A DNA stretch of 64,000 nt, taken from assembly GCA_029213075.1 (NCBI GenBank), contig JARGPO010000006.1, forward strand, positions 108,856-172,855, written 5' to 3'. Source of the DNA: Legionellaceae bacterium. Lineage in GTDB: Bacteria; Pseudomonadota; Gammaproteobacteria; Legionellales; Legionellaceae. Under the pieces are notes generated by a model, which was not told the DNA's origin, ran no database searches, and saw only the letters and a list, made by a program, of their open reading frames with translations. This document shows positions 1 to 8,010 of the stretch, piece by piece (positions within the stretch are counted from its first letter, which is position 1; every line of letters begins with the position of its first letter). Both the position numbers and the translations under genes were made by a program.

Positions 1-933
1 AGTCATTGCATTTCTGAAAATATATTAGTTACTGGAACTTTAGTATGGGCATCTAGACCAACTTTTAGTGAGCTTAAATATCTTGATGAAAAACAAGAAA
101 GTTTACGTAAGCAACGCCTAGAAGATCAGCAAAAACTAAAAAGGGAAACGTTTATAATTAATCCGCTGCTAATAAGATATATTAAGGCTGGCATTGAATA
201 TTTACAAACCAAACAAGGTTCTTTAACTATACTAAAAACAAATATTAAAAATAGTTACGATGAAATATATCGTCTACAACCACCAACAAATACTAGAAAA
301 ATGGATAAGAAATTATTAGATATTAAAACAAGGCTAAATAGACTAGGCCAAATAGTTGCAAAAAAATTAGAGCATATAGATATAAAAATTCAAAAATTAG
401 TAACATACAAAATAGATTTCACTAATCAAATATTAAGTGCTTATTTTACATATTTAAAATTAGAGATTGATATTTTAGAACAACCAATAGCTCTAAGAAC
501 CGTGGTAAGTAACAAGCCAGAGGATCTACCCTCTGATAAATTAAGCATTGGTCTTAAGAAAAAAACTTGGCGCACAGATCAAGAAGCCTCAATTCATGAG
601 GCTGCAGAGAAATACTCTATTACTGATTTAGAAACAGAATATACACTTTTATTCAATGAGTTAAAAACTCATGTTGAATTATATTATTCTAAAGAATCAG
701 GCCAAATAGCGGATAGTAACTCCGATAGGAGTGATGATCGACTTTTCTCACCATCTAGAAATCCACGCAAACCTTTTGTAAGAACGTTTAGCAGTAATAG
801 TAATTCTTTTTATGATAATTTTTTAGTTTGTAAAAACACTGATAGCAACCCTCCAATTTCTGTAGCAAGCCCTACAAGTCCTAAGATAGAAGATGTAACA
901 ACTAGTCCAAAGGATGGTCTCAGCAATAGTTAG
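1..933 (+). CDS. C-terminal part of a large coiled-coil protein, unknown function (5' end outside window)
   Basis: The frame is open from base 1 through an internal ATG at 301 to the TAG at 931-933, so this is the last 310 residues of a larger protein. The visible part is rich in Lys, Glu, Gln and Ile, as expected of a coiled coil, and ends in a Ser/Pro/Thr/Asn-rich tail. No enzymatic motif, signal peptide or membrane segment is visible. The composition resembles the giant proteins at 47174 and 53953, so it may belong to the same class of host-directed proteins; that is inference. The ATG at 301 lacks a clear ribosome-binding site, which favours reading it as an internal Met. Confidence 0.6.
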   Translation, partial: SHCISENILVTGTLVWASRPTFSELKYLDEKQESLRKQRLEDQQKLKRETFIINPLLIRYIKAGIEYLQTKQGSLTILKTNIKNSYDEIYRLQPPTNTRKMDKKLLDIKTRLNRLGQIVAKKLEHIDIKIQKLVTYKIDFTNQILSAYFTYLKLEIDILEQPIALRTVVSNKPEDLPSDKLSIGLKKKTWRTDQEASIHEAAEKYSITDLETEYTLLFNELKTHVELYYSKESGQIADSNSDRSDDRLFSPSRNPRKPFVRTFSSNSNSFYDNFLVCKNTDSNPPISVASPTSPKIEDVTTSPKDGLSNS

Positions 934-1235
934 GATTCATGGATTTTTGCCCGCTTACCTGACAGTAAGAGTTAAAAAATCCTTATATAAAAGGCACGAC
1001 TCATGTTGTCTTTGAACCCTTAGATTTTATTGCAGACTTTACTGCCGAATCTGGGATTTAAAAGATGAGCATATATATTGAAGAAAATAAGAGTATATTT
1101 TGGATTGCATTACTCAGGTATTAGTCGGATTGTTAAGTCTCAAAACGCAAAAAGCAAGTCCTGCCCCTATAGGTACGTGAGTCCACCTACGCAAAAAGGC
1201 CAATACTGGTGATTACCTGGATAATCACCAGTATC
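934..1235. other. Intergenic stretch between the coiled-coil gene and higA
   Basis: No convincing gene is visible. At 941-982 an inverted repeat (ggattttt with aaaaaatcc) encloses a smaller one (cttac with gtaag). It could be the terminator of the upstream gene but has no clean T-run. The right edge carries the higBA terminator, listed separately. Confidence 0.4.
1190..1234 (-). terminator. Rho-independent terminator of higBA
   Basis: A perfect 13-bp stem (1203-1215 with 1222-1234) has a 6-base loop and lies one base beyond the higA stop. Read on the minus strand it is followed within a few bases by a run of five T. Confidence 0.75.
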
Positions 1236-1658
1236 TTAGTCGATAAACACATCCGGTGAAACATGGAACTTATCAGCTAATTTTTTTATCTGTTTAACAT
1301 TTAAATCTCGTCTTCCATTTAATATTTCAGATATGACACCTTGACTTGCAATATCAGATAGATCTCTTTGCTTTAGATTATGTTGCTCCATTAAAAATTC
1401 TAATGCATCAATAGCACTTCCTTTTATATCAGAGCTATGTTGGTCGTTATCATAGGTTTGAATCATAGTATCAATAGTGTCGACAAGACTAATTAGATAG
1501 TGAGATTCATCACCTTCTATTTCATCAAGTAAGCGACCAAGTAACGCATTTAATTTATTATACTCTGTATCATTTTTAGGAACATGAACAAGAGGGGTGA
1601 TTTTTTGCCAATACTTTATTGTGCTCATATAATCTTTATCGGTTAGTGTAATAGCCAT
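1236..1658 (-). CDS. higA: HigA-type antitoxin with HTH (XRE) domain
   Basis: About 140 residues. The C-terminal half, roughly residues 75-140, is a helix-turn-helix domain of the Cro/C1 type (IDALEFLMEQHNLKQRDLSD, then SEILNGRRDLNVKQIKKLA). The N-terminal half matches the acidic helical region of the longer HigA antitoxins that accompany HigB_toxin-family toxins. The antitoxin neutralises the toxin and represses the operon. The ATG at 1658 is preferred over an upstream GTG at 1673 because a GGAGGAG motif lies six bases before it. Only two bases separate it from the toxin stop, so translation is probably coupled. Confidence 0.85.
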   Translation of the reverse strand: MAITLTDKDYMSTIKYWQKITPLVHVPKNDTEYNKLNALLGRLLDEIEGDESHYLISLVDTIDTMIQTYDNDQHSSDIKGSAIDALEFLMEQHNLKQRDLSDIASQGVISEILNGRRDLNVKQIKKLADKFHVSPDVFID

Positions 1659-1660
1659 AT

Positions 1661-1948
1661 CTAACTCCTCCACTTGTTTTTGTAATATTCTTTGTGAGTT
1701 AAAATATGACGGATATATATTTTTTTACGGTTAAAATGTATCGATGCGATCAACCTTAATTTATTACCACCTATGTCAAATACAAATTTATCGTCAACGA
1801 TATCGACACTATTAAATGTTTTCCTTAAGTCATCAAAACAGGTAAAAATGCTGTGCTCTGCAATTTTAGACCAGCCTTTAAGTGCGCTAGCGCAATCAGG
1901 AAATTTATCTATAGCTTCTTTTATTATTTTTTTGGAAATGATATGCAC
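1661..1948 (-). CDS. higB: HigB-type mRNA interferase toxin
   Basis: 95 residues. The C-terminal signature IYIRHILTHKEYYKNKW is diagnostic of the HigB_toxin family, RelE-like ribosome-dependent mRNA interferases. It lies upstream of the antitoxin, the unusual toxin-first order typical of higBA. The start is a GTG with a weak ribosome-binding site. The module probably acts in stress response or stabilisation of the locus. It sits between an accessory gene on the left and core gene queC on the right, consistent with an island edge (inference). Confidence 0.85.
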   Translation of the reverse strand: MHIISKKIIKEAIDKFPDCASALKGWSKIAEHSIFTCFDDLRKTFNSVDIVDDKFVFDIGGNKLRLIASIHFNRKKIYIRHILTHKEYYKNKWRS

Positions 1949-1963
1949 CTAGATATCAAGTAA

Positions 1964-2014
1964 TATCTCATATTGAGATATAATCAAGTTGTCTATGAGG
2001 CAACTTGATTATAT
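1964..2014. promoter_or_regulatory. Nested palindromes upstream of higBA (candidate HigA operator)
   Basis: Two inverted repeats lie 16-66 bases upstream of the higB start: tatctca-tat-tgagata (1964-1980), then a perfect 14-bp arm pair (1978-1991 with 2001-2014) sharing three bases with it. HigA proteins repress their own operon by binding such palindromes. The longer one could instead be a transcription terminator or attenuator. Confidence 0.5.
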
Positions 2015-2179
2015 ATTTGTCTTCCTATGTAAATAGAACGACTAAAATGCTATGCTTGAAGTTGAGTCCAAAACGCGATGGATTGGACAGGCATCGGCAT
2101 GTATGGTTTTGGGGTAAATTGCCAGCACGCCTACTACTTAGAATATTAAAGTAATGTCTAAAATGAGAATGTGAGATAA

Positions 2180-2860
2180 ATGAAAGAAAAAGCAATTATA
2201 TTATTATCTGGTGGACTAGATTCAACAACATGTCTTGCGTACGCCAAATCTCAAGATCTAGATTGTTATGCCCTTAGCTTTGATTATGGGCAAAAACAAC
2301 GCTCCGAATTAAATGCTGCTATAAATATTGCCAAGCATTATCAAGTAATTAAGCATGAGATTGTCGAACTAAAAGCTATTACAAGTTTTAGTAAAACGGC
2401 ATTAGTTGATGAGGAAGTTAGTATTCCGGATTATTCTGGGTCGGGTGAAATACCAGTAACTTACGTACCTGCAAGAAATACTATTATGCTTTCTATTGCT
2501 CTTGGTCTAGCAGAAGTCTTAGATGCTAAATATTTATATACAGGAGTAAGCTCAGTTGATTATTCTGGTTATCCAGATTGTCGGCCAGAATACTTTCAAG
2601 CCTTTCAATCTCTTGCTGATTTAGCAACAAAAAGAGGTGTTGAAGGTCACAATATTGTGATAGAAACGCCTTTAATTCATTTAAGTAAAGCAGAGACAAT
2701 TTTACTTGGTAACTCTCTTGGTGTTGATTACTCTAAGACAGTCACTTGCTATCGTGCAACAAGCACAGGTCTTGCCTGTGGCACCTGTGATAGTTGCTAT
2801 TTGAGAAAAAAAGGCTTTAAAGATGCGGGTATAGTTGATTCAACCAGCTATTTGGTCTAA
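2180..2860 (+). CDS. queC: 7-cyano-7-deazaguanine synthase
   Basis: 226 residues, the family's usual length. QueC makes preQ0 from 7-carboxy-7-deazaguanine, ammonia and ATP in queuosine biosynthesis. The PP-loop SGGLDS is at residues 10-15, and the C-terminal zinc site has Cys190, Cys200, Cys203 and Cys206. It heads a same-strand group with the lipoprotein gene 33 bases downstream. No other queuosine gene is in the window. Confidence 0.95.
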   Translation: MKEKAIILLSGGLDSTTCLAYAKSQDLDCYALSFDYGQKQRSELNAAINIAKHYQVIKHEIVELKAITSFSKTALVDEEVSIPDYSGSGEIPVTYVPARNTIMLSIALGLAEVLDAKYLYTGVSSVDYSGYPDCRPEYFQAFQSLADLATKRGVEGHNIVIETPLIHLSKAETILLGNSLGVDYSKTVTCYRATSTGLACGTCDSCYLRKKGFKDAGIVDSTSYLV

Positions 2861-2893
2861 TGTGGATCGTATGTAATTACGGAATAATATTTT

Positions 2894-3838
2894 ATGATAA
2901 AGCGGCTTTTAATTCTGACTCTTATAACATCACTCTTAATAGGTTGTACTTGGCGTCATCATGACAGCAAGCCCGTGCAAAAAAAACACTCTAGAATTAC
3001 GGTGCAACATACTACGAGTGAGTTCTCAAAAGTGAATATCACTGGGAATATTGATGTAGTCTTACACTCTCGCTCTAAAAATAATAAAATAATTATAAAA
3101 GGTGACTCTCTTGATATTGAGAATACTACCCGAGTAGTTAAAGATAATGAATTAATTGTTAATGTTGGCAAGGGATACCCAAAAAGTGGTCGGATGAAAA
3201 TAGACGTTTATGCTAGTTACTATACTTCATTCACTTTTCATGGGGCAGGCAGTATTTTAGCCAAAGGGCAAAATGATCGATGTCTTGATTTGCTAATTGA
3301 TAATAAATTAAATGCTTTATTTAATGGTAGATTTAATATTCGCAGGGCACAATTTATGAGTTCTGGACGAACAAAAATTCGTGGTATGCGCGGTTGTGCT
3401 ACTCAAATGCTCTTAAAAGAAAATGCGTCAGTTAAGCTCGTTGGTTATGCGAACATAGCTTCACTGGTAATGGAAGATTCAAGCAAGTTAAGTTTGTTTT
3501 GGACTAAGAGTAAGACCTTGAACGTTAAATTAAAAGATAAAGCTCACGCCCAAATGGCTGGTGTGACTGAAACACTTCATCTTGAGTTATGGGGTAGCTC
3601 AAGATTCAATGGTCGTTACTTGATGACCGCTAATAGCTTTGTGAAAACGCATGGTATGTCGGAGGCGGATATTTCTGTTACTAGAAACCAGCATGTTCTA
3701 GCCAAAGATAAAAGTAACGTTTATTACTACTATTTACCAGAAGCCAAGACTGACTTTATGGCAGAGGAAGGTTCAGTACTAGATATGCGGGAATGGGAGC
3801 GCCCTTTTTTAAAATCCCCTACTCGCTATAATCGCTAA
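2894..3838 (+). CDS. Lipoprotein with GIN-type (DUF2807-like) beta-helical domain
   Basis: 314 residues with a lipoprotein signal peptide ending in the lipobox LIGC (Cys18), so export and lipid anchoring are expected. The mature part begins with a sequence of the head-GIN-domain type (residues about 50-115, with FSKVNITGNIDVVLHS), a repetitive beta-solenoid-like fold of unknown function in envelope proteins. The rest consists of short beta-rich repeats. The following TauE gene begins four bases after the stop, so the two are probably cotranscribed. Confidence 0.7.
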   Translation: MIKRLLILTLITSLLIGCTWRHHDSKPVQKKHSRITVQHTTSEFSKVNITGNIDVVLHSRSKNNKIIIKGDSLDIENTTRVVKDNELIVNVGKGYPKSGRMKIDVYASYYTSFTFHGAGSILAKGQNDRCLDLLIDNKLNALFNGRFNIRRAQFMSSGRTKIRGMRGCATQMLLKENASVKLVGYANIASLVMEDSSKLSLFWTKSKTLNVKLKDKAHAQMAGVTETLHLELWGSSRFNGRYLMTANSFVKTHGMSEADISVTRNQHVLAKDKSNVYYYYLPEAKTDFMAEEGSVLDMREWERPFLKSPTRYNR

Positions 3839-3842
3839 CTAG

Positions 3843-4682
3843 ATGTTAATAGCATTATATTTAGTTGCTGGAATGTTTGCAGGAACGCTATCAGGGCTGC
3901 TTGGCATAGGCGGAGGGCTTGTTGTTGTGCCCACCCTAGTTTGGCTATTTAAAACTAAGCATTTATTTGTAAATGACGTTATTATGCCGGTTGCAGTTGG
4001 CACATCTCTAGCTATTATGATCTTTACTGCATCTTCTTCGGCACATGCATATTATAAAAGAGGATTAATATCTTGGCCTTTGGTTTTACGTTTTCTACCG
4101 GGCTTGTGTGCCGGCATGGTTTTTGGATCTGTTATTATCAGTAAAATTTCTAGTGATAGTCTGTTAATTATATTTTCTATCTTTTTATGTTGTTTGGCGG
4201 GATATTTATTTTTTTATAAGCAAAATATAAAATCTGTAACAGAAGATAAGATAACTCTTCATGAGTATGATTTAATCTTTAGTTTAACTAGACAGATATC
4301 GTTAGTAGTTGTTTCAATTTGTGTTGGGATATTATCTACAATTTTTGGTATTGGTGGGGGGATTCTTATGGTCCCCTTCTTTATGTTTATTGGTTTTAAT
4401 ATTCGAGAGGCCTCTGGTTGCTCTGCTATTTGTGGTGTTCCTATTGCGATGCTTGGCACAATACTTTTGACTATTGTTGGATTAAATGAAGAGCAGGCAA
4501 TGAAAGTTGGTACTCTTGGGTTTATATATTGGCCGGCTGTAGTTGTTGTCGCGAGTAGCAGTATGGTGTTTGCCCCAATAGGTACAAGACTATCATTACA
4601 TTTCAAACCGAGTAGTCTCAAAAGATTATTATCGGTAATTTTAATTCTAACAGCGATTAACATTATTCTTGAATTAAAATAG
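3843..4682 (+). CDS. TauE/SafE-family membrane permease
   Basis: 279 residues, highly hydrophobic, with about eight membrane segments in two homologous halves. Each half carries the family's glycine-rich motif (GLLGIGGGLVVVPTLVW near residue 20; FGIGGGILMVPFFMF near residue 175). The family exports or imports small organic or sulfur anions such as sulfite, sulfoacetate or taurine derivatives; the substrate cannot be read from sequence. It lies immediately downstream of the lipoprotein gene. Confidence 0.85.
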   Translation: MLIALYLVAGMFAGTLSGLLGIGGGLVVVPTLVWLFKTKHLFVNDVIMPVAVGTSLAIMIFTASSSAHAYYKRGLISWPLVLRFLPGLCAGMVFGSVIISKISSDSLLIIFSIFLCCLAGYLFFYKQNIKSVTEDKITLHEYDLIFSLTRQISLVVVSICVGILSTIFGIGGGILMVPFFMFIGFNIREASGCSAICGVPIAMLGTILLTIVGLNEEQAMKVGTLGFIYWPAVVVVASSSMVFAPIGTRLSLHFKPSSLKRLLSVILILTAINIILELK

Positions 4683-4757
4683 TTCTTCATGTTTACAGCA
4701 TAATTTACTTCTATCTTCTATACTTTACTATATCTATGTATTTCTGCGCAGGGGACC

Positions 4758-6992
4758 ATGAGTAGATACTCAGCTACAGTAAAAACTATACCTTATATTT
4801 TATCAGTCATATTGATCATTATGTTTCTTTTGACTATTTTGTTACCATTTCACCCCGGTACTGTTATGGGTAATGTGCAGACTATGTTAAAGAAAGTTAA
4901 TATGATGCGCTACGATGTTAAAATAAATAGATGGTTAGGATATAATCAGAAACCTAATAGCCAGGTGTTTATTGTAGATATCAACAGCCAAGACTTGGAT
5001 CAAAATGATGACTTGACCTGGAGTTATCACCTAATTAGCCAATTAATTAAAAAGCTGCGCGAATACAAGGTATCTGTTATTGCTTCTGATTTGCTATTTA
5101 CGCGTTCAAAAAGCAATATTGTAGATATTATTGGCGAGAGAATTAAACAATTAGAGTATAGTTCAGATTTAGAGTCAGCACTTTTAAAAGTAAAGCCTGA
5201 CTTTTCATATACAGAAAACTTGATTAAGCAGATAAAAGATCAAGACGATATTGTTTTGTCATATGTCTTAAATCGCTCAGAAGATCATGTTGGGATTTTA
5301 CCTGAGCCTATACTTGTTCTAGATAATAACGATAACACCAAGCTACCTATAGAGAACATGTCTGGGTATGTAACTAATTTTAAAGAGCTTGATCTTGTAT
5401 CTAAGTATAATGGATATAATAGTATACTTATAGATCTTGATGGAACTATTCGAAATTACCCTTTAGTATTAAGATACGGCAATAAAGTTTATCCATCTCT
5501 CGCTCTTTCTACTCTAGAAGCATTCACCAGACAAAATAACATGCGGTTAAATATGACTAAGAATGCTAGTCATTTAAAATCAGTACAAGTTGGAAATAAG
5601 AAAATATTTACTGATTCGGATGGTCAGATATGGATCCCATATAATAAGCGAAAATCGAGATTTAAAACGGTTTCGGCATTTGATATTGTGAATGATAGGT
5701 TATCTTCTAAAGATGTTGCAGACTTAAAAGGGGCCGTGGTTTTTATTGGTACGAATGAACAGAGTATGTCCGAGTTAATTACATATAACAGAAAATTATC
5801 GAATGTTGAGGTGCAAGCCACGGCTTTTGATGCTATTTCACAAGATATGTATATGTATACCCCATATTGGGGGATATACATTTCTACCGGAATGGTAATG
5901 TTCGTTGGTATTCTTTTAACTATTATAGTAGCTTCATTTAGCACCGGACTATATATTTTAATTGCTTTAGCAATGCAGTTGTCCATAATGTCCATTAATA
6001 TGCTATTATTTTTTAAATTTAATATAGTTTTGGCTCTTTCTACTTCTTTAGCGCTTGGCGCGGCGCTTGTTCTAATTAACTCTTTGTGTGGATTTTTATT
6101 TGAAAGTCGTAAAAAAACCTTTATAAGAAAATATTTTGCTCAATATGTTCCACCTGCTTATTTGGATTTACTCTTAAAAGATCCAAGCACTTATGGTCTT
6201 GAAGGTAAGTCAGAAGAGCTTACCGTTTTATTTGCAGATATTCGTCATTTTACGACTATTTCTGAAAGCCTAGACGCCTCTGGGGTAAAGAAACTATTAA
6301 ATCAGTTTCTTACTCCTATGACAAAAATCATTTTAAAAAATAATGGCACGATTGATAAGTATGTTGGTGATATGGTTATGGCATTTTGGGGGGCTCCGAT
6401 TGAAAATCAACAACATGTAGAGGAAGCATTGGGCACAGCACTGGATATGCTATCTGAAACGTCCTCTTTAAAGAAAAAGTTTCGTGCTCAACGTTTGCCT
6501 GCTGTTGATATTGGGATTGGTATGAATACTGGGTTAATGAATGTTGGTGACATGGGATCAGAATATCGCCGCTCATATACTGTTATTGGGGATGCAGTGA
6601 ATTTAGGTTCAAGATTACAAGCAGCCACATCATATTATCATGTAAAACTACTAGTTGGCCCAAAGACAATTGAGAACCAAACGAATTTTGTATACCGCCA
6701 AGTTGATCGAGTTAAATTTAAGGGTAAAAATGAGGCAGTGGATGTGTATGAGGTTATTTGTAGAAAATCAGAAGCAAAACCTGCATTAGCAAGAGAGTTA
6801 AAGTTGCATGAAAAAGCTTTGGATGCATATTTTGCTAAAGACTGGGTCTTGGCAGAGCAATTGTTTAAAGATTTATTTAAGTCTTATCCAAATACATTAA
6901 TGTACAAAGTATTTGTAGCGCGTATTGGTGGTTTTATAGGCAGCCCCCCCCCTGATGATTGGGATTGTACTTATGTATTTACGGAAAAATAA
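4758..6992 (+). CDS. Class III adenylate/guanylate cyclase with CHASE2 sensor
   Basis: 744 residues. An N-terminal membrane segment (about 10-28) is followed by a periplasmic CHASE2 domain (about 60-340), three closely spaced membrane helices (about 370-450) and a cytoplasmic class III cyclase domain (about 475-660). The two metal-binding aspartates are present in FADIRHFT (Asp494) and GDMVMAFW (Asp538), 44 residues apart as in active cyclases, and the transition-state pair is in VNLGSRL (Asn615, Arg619). It should therefore be active, making cAMP (or less likely cGMP) in response to an extracytoplasmic signal. A short TPR-like tail follows. The start has AGGGGA just upstream. Confidence 0.9.
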   Translation: MSRYSATVKTIPYILSVILIIMFLLTILLPFHPGTVMGNVQTMLKKVNMMRYDVKINRWLGYNQKPNSQVFIVDINSQDLDQNDDLTWSYHLISQLIKKLREYKVSVIASDLLFTRSKSNIVDIIGERIKQLEYSSDLESALLKVKPDFSYTENLIKQIKDQDDIVLSYVLNRSEDHVGILPEPILVLDNNDNTKLPIENMSGYVTNFKELDLVSKYNGYNSILIDLDGTIRNYPLVLRYGNKVYPSLALSTLEAFTRQNNMRLNMTKNASHLKSVQVGNKKIFTDSDGQIWIPYNKRKSRFKTVSAFDIVNDRLSSKDVADLKGAVVFIGTNEQSMSELITYNRKLSNVEVQATAFDAISQDMYMYTPYWGIYISTGMVMFVGILLTIIVASFSTGLYILIALAMQLSIMSINMLLFFKFNIVLALSTSLALGAALVLINSLCGFLFESRKKTFIRKYFAQYVPPAYLDLLLKDPSTYGLEGKSEELTVLFADIRHFTTISESLDASGVKKLLNQFLTPMTKIILKNNGTIDKYVGDMVMAFWGAPIENQQHVEEALGTALDMLSETSSLKKKFRAQRLPAVDIGIGMNTGLMNVGDMGSEYRRSYTVIGDAVNLGSRLQAATSYYHVKLLVGPKTIENQTNFVYRQVDRVKFKGKNEAVDVYEVICRKSEAKPALARELKLHEKALDAYFAKDWVLAEQLFKDLFKSYPNTLMYKVFVARIGGFIGSPPPDDWDCTYVFTEK

Positions 6993-7116
6993 ATTGTTAA
7001 CAGCCCCTAATACACCTAAATAAAGTATTCACTTTTGGTGAATCTCCTTTGCTTATGGCTTGATTGTTAAGACAATCGCATCTTGTAGATGACGTTAAAT
7101 GGGGAGGTATAAAAAT

Positions 7117-7872
7117 TTATATATCAAATGATTGACCACGAACTACATACCCTTTAAACCCATCTTTTTTTGCGTTAGGTTTACGTCCGTTGGCATAGTC
7201 ATAAAGCCACATTTTTTCTTTAATACTATTATCTAGAGTTTTTAAATCATGATACAAAGCATGTTGATTGCTAGGTATCTTACTTATTTCACAGTCATGA
7301 AAAATAATATCAGCTTTTGTATAAAATGGCATAAGATCTTCAGGAGAAAAGCGTGTGTCAGTTGATAGAAAAACTTGCATATGATCGCCTGTAATCATTA
7401 ATCCATAACATGGAATACGTTTATTATTATTTATACTGTGGAAGACTTTAACTAATTGGAAATGGTGTCCTTCCCAAATAAAGGCGTTATCTTGAATAGT
7501 TTGGGGGTTAAAATATGATTCTAAAGTGGCTGAGCGGTCTTCAAGTGAAGACATGCCTCCTTTGAGAACATTTTCCCAGAGAGCTTGTTGTTGGTCTCTG
7601 CTAATGTATAAACTGGGTCTAGATTGATCTATAAATAACTTGGAAAAGCCAAGCCATTCAAGTCCGCCAACATGATCTGCATGTAGATGGCTTATATATA
7701 CGGCATCAATATCGCTATGGCTAACCTTTTGATCATATAGCGAATGTTTGATATCTGTGCCACAGTCAATAAGTAGGCTGCGACCAGATGAACTTGTTAT
7801 AAGCATGTTGGATTGAAAATTTTTATAACCTGTAGTTAAAGCAGATGATACGCCAAGAAACACTAGCTTCAT
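7117..7872 (-). CDS. MBL-fold metallohydrolase
   Basis: 251 residues. The metallo-beta-lactamase signature HLHADHVGG supplies His62, His64, Asp66 and His67. LSTDTRF and IIFHDCEIS supply the later metal ligands. The closing FHDCE motif and overall shape recall the RNase Z and class II phosphodiesterase branch. The reaction is not certain; a cyclic-nucleotide or RNA phosphodiesterase are both possible. It is convergent with the cyclase gene and divergent from the cNMP-binding lipase gene. RBS AGGAAT precedes the ATG. Confidence 0.8.
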   Translation of the reverse strand: MKLVFLGVSSALTTGYKNFQSNMLITSSSGRSLLIDCGTDIKHSLYDQKVSHSDIDAVYISHLHADHVGGLEWLGFSKLFIDQSRPSLYISRDQQQALWENVLKGGMSSLEDRSATLESYFNPQTIQDNAFIWEGHHFQLVKVFHSINNNKRIPCYGLMITGDHMQVFLSTDTRFSPEDLMPFYTKADIIFHDCEISKIPSNQHALYHDLKTLDNSIKEKMWLYDYANGRKPNAKKDGFKGYVVRGQSFDI

Positions 7873-7905
7873 TTGTTTATTCCTAACTTTTTATTCTTAT
7901 TTTAA

Positions 7906-7933
7906 ATTGTAGACTCTTTGATTGACTTAGCAA
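7906..7933 (-). promoter_or_regulatory. Candidate sigma-70 promoter for the MBL-fold gene
   Basis: Read on the minus strand, TTGCTA (7933-7928) and TACAAT (7911-7906) are spaced by 16 bases, about 35 bases before the start codon. Found by eye only. Confidence 0.3.
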
Positions 7934-8010
7934 ATTTAGATACTACAATTTATAAATATATTTATATTAATAATATCTTACTTTAAGTACAAAAAATTAT
8001 AAAGGTTTGT

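Noticed and set aside
7027..7077. Terminators between the cyclase and MBL genes
   Set aside because: Two 6-bp hairpins (attcac/gtgaat and gattgt/acaatc) are too weak and lack T-runs to call.
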